DNA from: Bacillus benzoevorans
Lineage (GTDB): Bacteria; Bacillota; Bacilli; Bacillales; Cytobacillaceae
DNA: 64,000 nt
Direction: 5' to 3'
Assembly (NCBI RefSeq): GCF_014207535.1
Contig: NZ_JACHGK010000004.1
Coordinates: 1 to 64,000, forward strand
In this document: piece by piece, positions 1 to 8,749 of the stretch
Layout of the letters: each line of letters opens with the position of its first letter
How positions within the stretch are numbered: the first letter of the stretch is position 1
Position numbers and translations under genes: made by a program
Notes under the pieces: model-generated
The model's input: only the letters and a program-made list of their open reading frames with translations
What the model was told of the DNA's origin: nothing
Databases searched by the model: none

Positions 1-294
<294 letters not shown>

Positions 295-640
295 GATGAG
301 ACTTTAATTGTGAGGCGGTTTTCCTCACAATTATTAGTCGAATCGATCGGGCATTTACGAACAGTTTATCCGAAGGATATTACTGTTCGTTAATCGCGAT
401 AAAGAGTATGAGTTAGCTCATAAATTTTGTTGTTAAACACAACTAGAATTAACGTTGACGTTTTCGTTTGTTTAGTTTTCAAAGAACAATTTTTTATTCG
501 CTTCAAAAGCGACCTTTATAATTTAACATATTGTTTCCTGTTTTGTCAACAACTACTTCATTTATTTTTTTCGTTGTTGCAAAGTCGTTTTGACGACAAG
601 ATATAATATATCATGTTTAAAAAATAAATACAATAGTTTT
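295..640 (-). promoter_or_regulatory. rRNA operon leader with tandem promoters P1 and P2
   Basis: No protein gene is visible here. On the minus strand a good promoter (P2) has -35 TTGACA at 549-544 and -10 TAAATT at 525-520 with an 18-nt spacer. A second candidate (P1) has TTGTAT at 633-628 and TATATT at 610-605 with a 17-nt spacer. Between P2 and the 16S gene lies the segment TTGTTCTTTGAAAACTAAAC (complement of about 471-490), which is typical of Bacillus rRNA leaders and spacers and is involved in antitermination or RNase III processing. Promoter assignment is by motif only. Confidence 0.75.
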
Positions 641-728
641 TAAAACTTTTTTCAAAAAAAACTGCGAGTCATAAAAAACAAGCAATGCACATAGTTTTTA
701 TTAACTCTACATACAAGGTGTTGATTTG

Positions 729-905
729 ATGCTGCAAACTTTCGCGTTTTATTTATCGTTCATTATGGCTGTCTTTTTATATTCATATGCATATATAGAG
801 GGATTAAAAATTGCTAATACTGCAGGAAAAGTTCATGGTGGAACCTTTATTTTTTCAGTACTTTCAGCATTAGTCTTTTCGTCCTTCACCTTTATTTTCA
901 TATGA
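729..905 (+). CDS. small two-helix membrane protein
   Basis: A 58-codon frame starting at ATG 729, preceded by an AAGGTG ribosome binding site about 8 nt upstream. The protein starts MLQTFAFYLSFIMAV and has two hydrophobic segments (about residues 4-22 and 39-58) separated by a short polar turn, IEGLKIANTAGKVHGG. It looks like a small integral membrane protein of unknown role. It is not recognised as a named family. Its stop overlaps the ATG of the next frame (ATGA), which hints at translational coupling if both are real. Confidence 0.5.
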   Translation: MLQTFAFYLSFIMAVFLYSYAYIEGLKIANTAGKVHGGTFIFSVLSALVFSSFTFIFI

Positions 906-1234
906 ATAATAATGGACTTTCAATGGATCTTTATTCAAAAATAGAGACACTTGAAAGCCCATTTTTTTATTTTCATTCATCTATTAAGAAGAACATAATC
1001 CGAAATTATAGACAAAAACCAATCCTTATTAGTAATAAGCTCGAGTTCTTAAACATATTTATACAAGAATCCAGGTATCATAAAATAACACCGCAAAAAA
1101 AAACAATATTTAATATAATACACCTAATCGTCATTTATTATGGCCATTATATATATCTGAATACTTCTTTGTTTTATCCGGCAATCTTAATTATCTGGAT
1201 CTTTTGGCAAAAAAACTCTACGCTTAATTCATAA
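902..1234 (+). CDS. hypothetical protein, doubtful
   Basis: A 110-codon frame whose ATG overlaps the stop of the preceding small membrane gene by 4 nt. It is Asn/Ile/Lys/Tyr-rich, with one hydrophobic stretch near residues 70-100 (IIHLIVIYYGHYIYL and PAILIIWIFW). No family is recognised. Composition is close to that of AT-rich non-coding DNA, and there is no independent ribosome binding site. It may be spurious. Confidence 0.25.
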   Translation: MNNNGLSMDLYSKIETLESPFFYFHSSIKKNIIRNYRQKPILISNKLEFLNIFIQESRYHKITPQKKTIFNIIHLIVIYYGHYIYLNTSLFYPAILIIWIFWQKNSTLNS

Positions 1235-1256
1235 GACAATAAATATAGAAAGAGCG

Positions 1257-1958
1257 ATGGGAATGAACAGTGTAGATTTAGAACTATTAATGAAGTTGGG
1301 GATTTCCGCAATTTTAGGAATGATCATCGGACTCGAAAGAGAATTAAAACGAAAACCGGTTGGTTTAAAAACGAGCTTAGTCATTTCTATAGTCAGCTGT
1401 CTTTTAACTATTGTGTCCATCGAATCTGCATATAAATTTCCACGAAATGATGACATCAACATCACGATGGATCCTCTTCGCCTCGCGGCACAAATCGTCT
1501 CTGGGATAGGTTTTCTAGGTGCCGGGGTTATTTTACGCCGAGGAAATGACAGTATTTCGGGTCTGACAACTGCCGCTTTAATATGGGGGGCTGCCGGAAT
1601 CGGAATTGCCGTTGGAGTCGGTTATTATGTAGAGGCGATAGCAGGAGTAGCTTTATTGATTATCAGTGTAGAAATCGTCCCGTTCTTCTTTGGACTTGTC
1701 GGACCTAGTCAATTAAGCCAAAAGGAAATAACGATGCATTTAAGAGTAGACGATCAACATAATTTGGACGGAATCATTCATTCATTCAAAGATCTTAATA
1801 TGACCATAAGAAGCATACGAATCAAGGATTTGAAAGAAGGCGATCAGCTCCTCAGCCTTGTGGTAGCTGTGAATTATCGCAGAAGCATTACTGATGTTTA
1901 TTACGCCGTCTCCCGTATCGAAGGAGTCAAAAGAATGGAAATTGGGAGTCTGCAATAG
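1257..1958 (+). CDS. MgtC/SapB family membrane protein
   Basis: A 233-residue MgtC-like protein. The N-terminal half carries the conserved MgtC core, with GMIIGLEREL near residue 22, a long hydrophobic segment, the IVSGIGFLGAGVILR motif near 80-95 and a GLTTAALIW segment. The C-terminal 80 residues form a soluble ACT-like domain. MgtC proteins of pathogens act in magnesium-limited survival; in soil Bacillus the role is not established. The ATG at 1257 has a weak AGAAAGAG site upstream, and an ATG at 1263 is an alternative start. It is monocistronic, since a tRNA promoter follows at 2036. Confidence 0.9.
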   Translation: MGMNSVDLELLMKLGISAILGMIIGLERELKRKPVGLKTSLVISIVSCLLTIVSIESAYKFPRNDDINITMDPLRLAAQIVSGIGFLGAGVILRRGNDSISGLTTAALIWGAAGIGIAVGVGYYVEAIAGVALLIISVEIVPFFFGLVGPSQLSQKEITMHLRVDDQHNLDGIIHSFKDLNMTIRSIRIKDLKEGDQLLSLVVAVNYRRSITDVYYAVSRIEGVKRMEIGSLQ

Positions 1959-2035
1959 TTTTTAGTCTGCAGATTCCCTTAGGAAATAAAGAGAAGCTCC
2001 CCACGGAATTTTTATAAAAAACGGAGTAATCCCCC

Positions 2036-2064
2036 TTGCACTCAGCTCGGTTTCTGGCTATAAT
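2036..2064 (+). promoter_or_regulatory. promoter of tRNA-Ala
   Basis: TTGCAC at 2036-2041 and a perfect TATAAT at 2059-2064 are separated by 17 nt. The -10 box ends 16 nt before the tRNA, as expected for a dedicated sigma-A tRNA promoter. Confidence 0.85.
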
Positions 2065-2078
2065 ATATTTTGTACCTA

Positions 2079-2153
<75 letters not shown>

Positions 2154-2168
2154 TATACTAAAACCACC

Positions 2169-2206
2169 AAAAACCTTGAGAAGATTCTCAAGGTTTTTTA
2201 TTTTTT
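2169..2206. terminator. bidirectional Rho-independent terminator
   Basis: AAAAACCTTGAG and CTCAAGGTTTTT form a 12-bp stem around AAGATT. A T tract follows on the plus strand (tRNA-Ala) and an A/T-rich flank serves the converging luciferase-like gene on the minus strand. Confidence 0.85.
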
Positions 2207-3202
2207 CAGACCGCAAGCCTTTGCAATCAATTCATAGGAGCGGCGTTTTGCTTCAGGGGAATGCGTAATCGTTACAAGCATGATTTCATCGGCACGGTAT
2301 TTCTGCTGCATTTGGGTCAGCCTTTCTTTTACTACATTGGGGCTCCCAATAATCATTTTCTGTTTCATCTTTTCCAAAGCTTCTTTTTCTTTATCTTCAG
2401 GAACATATTGCTTAACCTCTTTAATAGAAGGAACCAATCCGTGACCTTGCCCGTTCGCTTTTCGCAGCGACCAAATTAAAGTGCTGAGTGCCAGTTCTTC
2501 CGCTTCTTCCGTCGTTTCGGCACAAATAACCGAAACCGTGAGCATCACCTGCGGCTTTTCTCCTTGCTTTCTTTCCCTAAAGCGTTCACGATATTCTCTA
2601 ATCATTTCGCTTCCATCTTGATCACTCATAAACAGTCCAAATGCATAGGGTAATCCTTTTTCCGCAGCAAGCATCGCACTCTTCTTTCCTGTTCCTAAAA
2701 GCCAGGCTGCCGGTGCAATAGGAGGCACAGGGGAAGCAGATAATTTTACATATCCACTTTCCGTTGGATAATCATCTTCTAAAAAGCGGACAAGGTCCTC
2801 TACCTTTTCCGGCACTTTCCAAACTTCTTGTAAAAAGTTTTCACTTAAGGCGTTCGTTGCTTCGGCAGAACCGCCTGGAGCGCGTCCGATTCCTACATCA
2901 ATCCGGCCGGGAAAAAGTGTTGCGAGCATATTGTAAACCTCTGCCACCTTAAATGGTTTATAATGTGGCAGTAACACAGCACCAGCGCCAATTCGTATCG
3001 TGTTTGTATGCGCACCAATATAGCTTAACATTACTTCCGGTGCAGGACAGGCCAGCCCCGGCAGATTATGATGCTCGGCAATCCAATAACGGGTATAGCC
3101 CAGTTCTTCCCCTGCTTGTGCTAATTTCATTGATTCATACAGGGCATCCTGTGCTGTCTGATCGGAGGAAATGGGTGATTGATCTAATATACTTAATTTC
3201 AT
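2198..3202 (-). CDS. LLM-class flavin-dependent oxidoreductase (luciferase-like)
   Basis: A 334-residue protein of the bacterial luciferase-like monooxygenase superfamily. It starts MKLSILDQSPI, then shows the conserved RYWIAEHHN segment (near 38-46), IRIGAGAVLLPHY (near 70-82), and RIDVGIGRAPGGS (near 100-112), the typical FMN-barrel signature of this subgroup (B. subtilis YceB/YvbT-like). It probably uses reduced flavin to oxidise a small organic substrate, which cannot be told from sequence. GAAGG lies upstream of the ATG. It is monocistronic and converges on the tRNA-Ala terminator. Confidence 0.9.
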   Translation of the reverse strand: MKLSILDQSPISSDQTAQDALYESMKLAQAGEELGYTRYWIAEHHNLPGLACPAPEVMLSYIGAHTNTIRIGAGAVLLPHYKPFKVAEVYNMLATLFPGRIDVGIGRAPGGSAEATNALSENFLQEVWKVPEKVEDLVRFLEDDYPTESGYVKLSASPVPPIAPAAWLLGTGKKSAMLAAEKGLPYAFGLFMSDQDGSEMIREYRERFRERKQGEKPQVMLTVSVICAETTEEAEELALSTLIWSLRKANGQGHGLVPSIKEVKQYVPEDKEKEALEKMKQKMIIGSPNVVKERLTQMQQKYRADEIMLVTITHSPEAKRRSYELIAKACGLKK

Positions 3203-3403
3203 AACTTGAGCCTTCTTTTATACTATTAAAGCCAGTGCATCACTGCTGACTGACCTTCTAATGAAGATAATAACATTTGCAGCGTGATAGAGTAAAATGG
3301 AAATTTCCTATTTTTAATATAAATGAAACTTTTCAGACACTGGTACGTATGTTATTGCGAGGAATCGAAATCATTTATTATATTTTAGACGAGGAGCATT
3401 ATA

Positions 3404-3841
3404 ATGAAAAAACTGCTTTATCTATTTGCTGTGCTTATCCCACTATTGTTAAGCGGGTGTTCTTTACTTGAGGAAACAAATAAATCGCTGGAATACGTAA
3501 ATGAAACAACGGACTACTTAAATGATTTAAGTACATTCGCCGAAAACGCACCGCAAATGTTCCAGGATGCTGCGACAAGCCAAGAAACAAAAAAAGATTT
3601 AGAAAACCAATTAACGAGCCTGTCAGCGGAAATTGAAAACTTTAATTCCATTGAACCGCCTGTCATAGCTGAAGATATTCACCAGCAACTGGTAGCAAAA
3701 AATGAAGTGCTCATTGATCAGATTAATCAAGTCATGGTGAACGGAGAAATCCTGCTTGACCAGATAGAAAATACAGGAATTTATACGACAATAGAAGAAA
3801 TTACGAAGCTCCGGAATCAGCTTGAGGAATTAGGAGTGTAA
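3404..3841 (+). CDS. small lipoprotein (DUF6376-like)
   Basis: A 145-residue exported lipoprotein. Residues 1-19 are a lipoprotein signal ending in the lipobox LLSGC with Cys19 as the lipidation site. The rest is predominantly helical and acidic, with heptad-like Leu/Ile spacing (about 22-70 and 95-145), and no catalytic motif is seen. GAGGAG precedes the ATG by 8 nt. It resembles the small helical Bacillus lipoproteins annotated DUF6376. Function is unknown. Confidence 0.8.
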   Translation: MKKLLYLFAVLIPLLLSGCSLLEETNKSLEYVNETTDYLNDLSTFAENAPQMFQDAATSQETKKDLENQLTSLSAEIENFNSIEPPVIAEDIHQQLVAKNEVLIDQINQVMVNGEILLDQIENTGIYTTIEEITKLRNQLEELGV

Positions 3842-3848
3842 CTTAAGT

Positions 3849-3873
3849 TCCACCAATAAGGTGGGGCTTTTTC
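3849..3873 (+). terminator. terminator of the lipoprotein gene
   Basis: CCACC and GGTGG flank AATAA, and the stem is followed by GGCTTTTT. Its stem is short, but it sits 8 nt after the stop codon. Confidence 0.55.
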
Positions 3874-3882
3874 TAAATAAAA

Positions 3883-3937
3883 AAACTCCAGTTACAAAGA
3901 CATATTAATGAAGAAATCATCTTTGCAACTGGAGTCA
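3883..3937 (-). terminator. terminator of the phenol-hydroxylase operon
   Basis: ACTCCAGTTACAAAGA (3885-3900) pairs with TCTTTGCAACTGGAGT (3920-3935), a 16-bp stem with one mismatch, followed on the minus strand by seven T. It lies 39 nt after the stop of the ferredoxin gene, the last gene of the cluster. Confidence 0.85.
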
Positions 3938-3975
3938 ACTCTATTTATGGAATGGGACAATATGGGGAATTACCC

Positions 3976-4251
3976 TCAAACAAGCACTTGCATATCACTC
4001 TTTGGAAAGGTTTTACATGCCAATGTGTAATCCTGCTCTCTTTCAGAATCAGGAAGCACCGCTTTTGAACTCTTCCCTCTTTCATAGGAGCCTTCATTCA
4101 CTTTAATTTTACATAAACCGCAGCCGCCGCCTTTACAGGCATAGTTAATCGTGACTCCCTGTATGTTGGCTGCATCAAGAAGAGTCTGATTGTCCTTACA
4201 AACCAATTCTTGCTGGATACCATTCTGGTTCAGTACTTTTACTTTATACAT
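3976..4251 (-). CDS. [2Fe-2S] ferredoxin, XylT/DmpQ-like
   Basis: A 91-residue plant-type ferredoxin. The cluster ligands are visible as YACKGGGCGLCK with Cys39, Cys44 and Cys47, plus Cys79 in TLACKTF. It is the last gene of the cluster, directly after the hydroxylase reductase. In Pseudomonas dmp and xyl operons the equivalent gene (dmpQ/xylT) encodes a ferredoxin that re-reduces inactivated ferric catechol 2,3-dioxygenase. Since a catechol 2,3-dioxygenase gene starts this cluster, the same job is inferred here. A direct role as electron carrier to the hydroxylase cannot be excluded. Confidence 0.85.
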   Translation of the reverse strand: MYKVKVLNQNGIQQELVCKDNQTLLDAANIQGVTINYACKGGGCGLCKIKVNEGSYERGKSSKAVLPDSEREQDYTLACKTFPKSDMQVLV

Positions 4252-4322
4252 AGGTTCTCACCTCAAATCAAATTCACTTGTCGATTCTTAACTTAGAAGT
4301 CGAAAACTTTTGCTGAATGAAG

Positions 4323-5342
4323 TTAGAATTCATCATATGCAATATCCGCACCCTTAACGCCCGCTTTAGAAAGAGCATCACAAGCTGTTTCGATCATGAT
4401 TGGCGGACCGCAAAGATATGCATCAGCATTAGTCATATTCTCAAGCTTGCGTCCAATGATATCAGCAATGAAACCTGTCTCGCCATTCCACTCCACTGAA
4501 GGATCCTGGTTTGATAAGGCTGGGACAAAGTGGAAGTTCGGGTGTTTCTCGGCTAACTCCACCCATTCTTCAGTCAAATATAAATCATTTGTTGTACGTG
4601 CACCATAGAAGAACCATGCTTCCTTTTCATAGTTTTCTGTGAATAGCTCCTCAATTAGTGATTTTATTGGAGCCATACCGGAACCGCCAGCAACGAAAAT
4701 GATGTCTTTATCACGATTACGGAGCTGCATATTTCCGTAAGGACCCGATCCGGTAAGCTTATCTCCTGCTTTCAAATCACACATATAATTTGAACCTGCG
4801 CCATCCTTTACACGCTTTATATGAAATTCAACAATACCATCTTCTTTATATTTAGTGGCTACAGAATAAGCGCGGGTATCTTCAAGACCCGGAATATCAA
4901 ATTCAAAGAACTGTCCTGCGCCATATGGGAAGTCCTCTGCTAATTTTAATTGGATCATATGGATATCGTGAGTGCACTGCTTATTCTCCACTACTTCCGC
5001 TGCAAAATCATGAACAGCATAGAAAGGAAGATCTGATTCTTCTTCTTCTACTTCGATGACAAGATCGCTTTCTACTAATGTACTGCACATGAGAGTGATG
5101 CCTTCTTCCCGCTCAAAGCTCATTAATGAGTACTCTGAAACACGATCCATAATTTCAAAGTCACCTTCAAGCACCTGGCACTTACAAGCTGAACAGCTGC
5201 CGTGACGGCATCCGTATGCTACTTGAATCCCATTGCGGATCGCAGCATCTAAGATGGTCTGGCCTTCTTTTACTGTAATCGTTTTACCGCTTGGCTCTAA
5301 TGTCACTTCATATGTTTCTACTGCAGTTGAAGATTGGCTCAT
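4323..5342 (-). CDS. phenol hydroxylase-type NADH reductase (P component)
   Basis: A 339-residue reductase passing electrons from NAD(P)H to the diiron hydroxylase. Residues 1-95 form a [2Fe-2S] ferredoxin domain with CRHGSCSACKC (Cys45, Cys50, Cys53) and Cys85 in LMCST. Then come the FAD domain with the RAYSVA motif and a GPYGNM loop, and the nucleotide domain with FVAGGSGMAPIKSL. The C-terminus has the family CGPP motif (YLCGPPIMIE). Length and domain order match DmpP/TouF/MmoC reductases. An 18-bp perfect hairpin separates it from the upstream gamma-subunit gene. Confidence 0.93.
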   Translation of the reverse strand: MSQSSTAVETYEVTLEPSGKTITVKEGQTILDAAIRNGIQVAYGCRHGSCSACKCQVLEGDFEIMDRVSEYSLMSFEREEGITLMCSTLVESDLVIEVEEEESDLPFYAVHDFAAEVVENKQCTHDIHMIQLKLAEDFPYGAGQFFEFDIPGLEDTRAYSVATKYKEDGIVEFHIKRVKDGAGSNYMCDLKAGDKLTGSGPYGNMQLRNRDKDIIFVAGGSGMAPIKSLIEELFTENYEKEAWFFYGARTTNDLYLTEEWVELAEKHPNFHFVPALSNQDPSVEWNGETGFIADIIGRKLENMTNADAYLCGPPIMIETACDALSKAGVKGADIAYDEF

Positions 5343-5381
5343 CGTTCAAAACTCCCCTCTCATTATAAAAATGTTTTGATG

Positions 5382-5423
5382 GGAATAATAGAGTATAAGC
5401 GTAAACTTATACTCTATTATTCC
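5382..5423 (-). repeat. 18-bp perfect inverted repeat inside the operon
   Basis: GGAATAATAGAGTATAAG (5382-5399) is perfectly repeated in inverse orientation at 5406-5423 around a 6-nt loop. No T tract follows, so it is not a standard terminator. Between the gamma-subunit and reductase genes it is a likely mRNA processing or stability element that sets component ratios. Confidence 0.75.
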
Positions 5424-5452
5424 TTGTATAGGCTATAACCGGACACTGCCAC

Positions 5453-5731
5453 TTATGCTATTTCTAAAAAATCTCCATTGCGGATACCCGCTTCTTTCAG
5501 GTCACCATCTAACGAAACCTCTACCTTGCCATCGCCGCGAATTAAAAAGAGGCGGTAGTTCTTGTCCTCATTTACCTTCCAGGCACTAAGGCATATCTCT
5601 AGTAATTCTTTGTTTGTCATATCATAACGGGCTCTAACCCCGATATTTCCTAGTAACATATTGCTTTCTGCTGCTTCTTTTAATACCGGCCAGACAATCA
5701 ATTGATTGTCATCTTTTAAATAGTTTGCCAT
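5453..5731 (-). CDS. phenol hydroxylase gamma subunit (O component, P4 family)
   Basis: A 92-residue protein in the position of DmpO, between the alpha subunit and the reductase. The second half has a ubiquitin-like pattern: a strand FLIRGDGKVEVS followed by LKEAGIRNGDFLEIA, which matches the DmpO segment around LKEQGIDHKSMLTV recalled from the Pseudomonas protein. It is shorter than DmpO (about 119 residues), mainly at the N-terminus. In phenol hydroxylases this subunit packs on the alpha subunit in the (alpha-beta-gamma)2 complex. Assignment rests on position plus C-terminal similarity. Confidence 0.8.
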   Translation of the reverse strand: MANYLKDDNQLIVWPVLKEAAESNMLLGNIGVRARYDMTNKELLEICLSAWKVNEDKNYRLFLIRGDGKVEVSLDGDLKEAGIRNGDFLEIA

Positions 5732-5755
5732 GCTGCCGCCTCCAGTTCTTAAACT

Positions 5756-7258
5756 TTAGAAAAATTTCTTATCCAGTCCTAAATGCTTCCGGTGCTCCAG
5801 CCAATGAGCATGTTCTCTTGAGGAATAGTGCTCACCTGCTTCTTCCGGCGATAGACCTGTATATTTGAATATTCCGGCAACTGGATCCTCACCAAACTCT
5901 CCAGCCAGATACGCTTCGGCCGGCCACCAAATTTGCACATATTTATGAGGTTCCTGTTCAAAGATATGTTTACATCCCGGTGAGCATGTTTGATACGTTT
6001 TACCGTTATACTCACTGTATTGTGTCCACTTTTGGGTCGGATTTTCCGGATCCGGGAATTCTGCAGGAATCTGACATACCGTACAAATGGATGGAATACC
6101 AGGGCTTGCACCAGCCAAAACATGATCATCCATGCGGTGGAAATATGGTGCATAATATTGGTCGAATAAAGGATATTCCTTTGAAAGCCATTCATAATCA
6201 TCCGGCTGCAATTGGAATCCTCTGAAGAGGTTCGCATGTTTATAGTGGTCAAGGATGCGCATAACAGAGTGAGAATAAAGTTCTTTTTCTTTAATGCTGT
6301 CTTCAGCATGTTTCGGCAGGCGGATGCCATATTTTCTTAAATCCTTAAACAGCCCATTAAATACCTGTTCCTCAACATAAATCTCAAATGCCTTCTTCCA
6401 AGAGATTGGACGAATACGAGGATAATAGTCTACAAGTGCCGCAATGACTGAGAACAAGCGATACGCTCTCCAATACCATTTATCGAGCCAGCCTTGGATA
6501 ATCGGAACATTGCGTTCATCTTCCTCCAAGAGCATTTTTAAAGCAGACATTCCTAATGCCATGTGGCGGGATTCATCCGATTGAACCGTTTTACCGACAG
6601 CGGCAAAGTTTTCATCTCCTACTGCACCCGCAGAAGAAGCAAACGGCAGGAATAAAATATTGGTAAACACATACTCAAATGAGAAGGAAATCGCCATTAG
6701 TGCTTCAAAAGGACCAGCTGTCATCGCATCATCAAAGAATGACTTTGGTACTGTATTGAACCATAGATTCTGTGTTGTATTAGCAAAATTATGAAGTCCG
6801 TCAATCTGCTTGCTCATATGTGCATAGTGTTTAATCTCAATCTGAGCATGACGCAGCTCATCAATCGCCTGATTAAAAGTAGCAAAACGAATCTGTTCGA
6901 TCGGAATATTGCGTCCGATATAAGCCATTAAGCGGTGTGCTGAATATTCGGCAGGCTGAACTGCTGTCGCAAATACTTTAACCCCTTCATACCAGCGTGA
7001 ATCTACCACTTTGGCATGACCGTCATTTGCTTCAAAGGCATTGCGGACTGCATGGTAGATACCGTCCTTTTCAGACTGAATCTTTACATACTGGTTGTAG
7101 GCCATGCGGAAAGGATCTTCCCATCTGCTTGGGTCTTTAATAATAATGCCCTCTTTTTCAATCAGCGGGTATACTTTATTCATATCGAAATCTTTTGGTT
7201 CCCACATTAAATCCCTAGTCATTGCATAATATTTCTCTTTAACGCCCAACTTAGCCAT
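5756..7258 (-). CDS. diiron hydroxylase alpha subunit (phenol hydroxylase N component)
   Basis: The 500-residue catalytic subunit. The diiron ligands can be read as Glu104, Glu134 and His137 (DELRH), Glu195 (SFEYVF), Glu229 and His232 (DESRH). The first three numbers coincide with those of toluene/o-xylene monooxygenase. Near the C-terminus a YHS-type zinc segment is present, CTVC (about 401) and CSPGC (about 430), as in the structurally characterised phenol hydroxylase. It activates O2 to hydroxylate a phenol or related arene, with electrons from the reductase and gating by the M component. AGGAGGGG lies 8 nt before the ATG. It forms an operon with M upstream (19 nt gap) and O downstream (24 nt). 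Confidence 0.95.
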   Translation of the reverse strand: MAKLGVKEKYYAMTRDLMWEPKDFDMNKVYPLIEKEGIIIKDPSRWEDPFRMAYNQYVKIQSEKDGIYHAVRNAFEANDGHAKVVDSRWYEGVKVFATAVQPAEYSAHRLMAYIGRNIPIEQIRFATFNQAIDELRHAQIEIKHYAHMSKQIDGLHNFANTTQNLWFNTVPKSFFDDAMTAGPFEALMAISFSFEYVFTNILFLPFASSAGAVGDENFAAVGKTVQSDESRHMALGMSALKMLLEEDERNVPIIQGWLDKWYWRAYRLFSVIAALVDYYPRIRPISWKKAFEIYVEEQVFNGLFKDLRKYGIRLPKHAEDSIKEKELYSHSVMRILDHYKHANLFRGFQLQPDDYEWLSKEYPLFDQYYAPYFHRMDDHVLAGASPGIPSICTVCQIPAEFPDPENPTQKWTQYSEYNGKTYQTCSPGCKHIFEQEPHKYVQIWWPAEAYLAGEFGEDPVAGIFKYTGLSPEEAGEHYSSREHAHWLEHRKHLGLDKKFF

Positions 7259-7277
7259 GATGCTGTCCCCTCCTTAA

Positions 7278-7571
7278 TTAAGCCTCTTCCCATTCGATGA
7301 TAATCTGCTCTTCGTCCCATTCAGTGATAAAACCAAAGCATGAGGACATATAGATATGCAATTGATCCATATCAAAATCGGCGCCAAGATGCTCTTCCAC
7401 TGTTTCGCGATTCAGTACCAGCCTTTGCGGTACTTTTACTTTCTTATACACCATATAATCTTCAACTAAAGCGCCTTCATTATCTTCTTCAATCGCCGCA
7501 ATAATCGCAGAAACAATTGAACCGCCGCTTGTATCTAAATCCATGCCAACATATGCTTCTTTTACGTTCAT
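7278..7571 (-). CDS. hydroxylase coupling protein (MmoB/DmpM family, M component)
   Basis: A 97-residue effector protein. The MmoB/DmpM signature is clear: AYVGMDL at the start, IVSAIIAAIEEDN, then PQRLVLNRETVEEHLG and a closing strand region ending IIIEWEE. It binds the hydroxylase, carries no cofactor, and controls oxygen activation. The chosen start is the ATG before NVKEAYVG, which has AGGAAAGGA 9 nt upstream; a longer frame from 7607 would overlap the preceding gene and lacks a site. It lies between the beta (L) and alpha (N) subunits, as in dmp operons. Confidence 0.93.
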   Translation of the reverse strand: MNVKEAYVGMDLDTSGGSIVSAIIAAIEEDNEGALVEDYMVYKKVKVPQRLVLNRETVEEHLGADFDMDQLHIYMSSCFGFITEWDEEQIIIEWEEA

Positions 7572-7587
7572 CGTTATCGTTCCTTTC

Positions 7588-8709
7588 CTAATTAAGTGCT
7601 GCTTCATATTGTTTGAACGGTATTTTATGTTTTTTATAGACAGGAACTATATGTTCTTCTTCTACTTTTTTCAGGGAAGCTTCCAAATCTATTTCCATTC
7701 CATGTTTTTCAAAAAGCGGTTTTAACGCTAACACTGCTTCAAATGCCTTTGGATACCATTTTTCTACCCATTCTTGAATGATTTCAATATTTGAAAGAGT
7801 TTCTTCCGGTGTCTCACGCGGGTCGCTCAAGACTCTGCCCCAGCGGTAATCGCCTTCCCAATCCTCGTAGCCCATTGATTTTAAATAATCCCAGCGGCTT
7901 TCAGCTGTATCTTTTGCCAGCATGCCAAAAAGTGATGCGGTCCAGTCACGGCTCCAATCGAGCTGTTTTCCAATTACCAGATTCAAAATAGATAGATGAG
8001 TATCTCCCTGTTTGATCGCCTCTTTGTTAAATTCACGGTACATTAAGTTTCCAAGCAGTAAATCAAGGGTAAGATTGGTGGCGATAAGCACTTCAGCCCA
8101 ATCATCCGTTAGTAGAACTTCTTCTACATAATGACGGAGCGGCTGAAATGCCGGTTCATTCAGTAAGACTTCTTTTCCAGCATTAAGGAATTCATCGTGA
8201 TGTTCCTGCATATTCATCGCCCATTGTGAAATCCATTGTGCCCGTCCAATTTTGTCAAATGCCTGGTACGTTGCACATTGTTCGATGGCTGTTCCTAATG
8301 CATAACGAATCACATACTGCATTTGAACACTCTCGCCATATTCAAGGTGACGGAGTGGAGTATAAATTTCCCTTAAGGCATTTACCCATTCCGGAGAAAG
8401 ATTTTCAATCACTTGGAGCTCATTAGCATAGGAGAAACCATTTTCAACTTCTTCGGCCAACTTTTTGCGGTTATTTACATATGGTGTGTACCAATACTTT
8501 TTCGGGTCACGGAATGCTTCCCAATCGGAACTCTTTAATCTCGTATAACGTGGATCATAAATATCATAATCACGTTCATCAAATATATGGCGGTAATGCA
8601 TATGAACATATGGCTGCTGTCTTACTGTTACATCTTCATATTCATTCTTCGTTTTATAATCCCACGCCTGATCTCTGATTGTCTTTTTGAACGTTGGTTC
8701 TGTTGTCAT
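7588..8709 (-). CDS. hydroxylase beta subunit (phenol hydroxylase L component)
   Basis: A 373-residue subunit homologous to the catalytic subunit but without a diiron site. The start MTTEPTFKKTIRDQ is chosen because AGGAGG lies 7 nt upstream; an in-frame ATG at 8730 would put that site inside the gene. The N-terminal segment ARYTRLKSSDWEAFRDPKKYWY-like (residues about 54-75) and the helical region AQWISQWAMNMQEHHDEFL are typical of DmpL/TouE-like subunits. It is first in the L-M-N-O-P-Q order and follows catechol 2,3-dioxygenase after a 67-nt gap that holds a hairpin. Confidence 0.92.
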   Translation of the reverse strand: MTTEPTFKKTIRDQAWDYKTKNEYEDVTVRQQPYVHMHYRHIFDERDYDIYDPRYTRLKSSDWEAFRDPKKYWYTPYVNNRKKLAEEVENGFSYANELQVIENLSPEWVNALREIYTPLRHLEYGESVQMQYVIRYALGTAIEQCATYQAFDKIGRAQWISQWAMNMQEHHDEFLNAGKEVLLNEPAFQPLRHYVEEVLLTDDWAEVLIATNLTLDLLLGNLMYREFNKEAIKQGDTHLSILNLVIGKQLDWSRDWTASLFGMLAKDTAESRWDYLKSMGYEDWEGDYRWGRVLSDPRETPEETLSNIEIIQEWVEKWYPKAFEAVLALKPLFEKHGMEIDLEASLKKVEEEHIVPVYKKHKIPFKQYEAALN

Positions 8710-8749
8710 CCTTTTTCCTCCTCGTTCCATTCACTCAATTTTAAGAGAC

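Noticed and set aside
5779..6330. A 183-codon frame inside the hydroxylase alpha gene, same strand, other frame
   Set aside because: It lies entirely within the alpha subunit gene, has no ribosome binding site and no family similarity.
7572..7607. Longer start for the coupling protein gene
   Set aside because: It would overlap the beta subunit gene and lacks a ribosome binding site; the ATG at 7571 has a good one.
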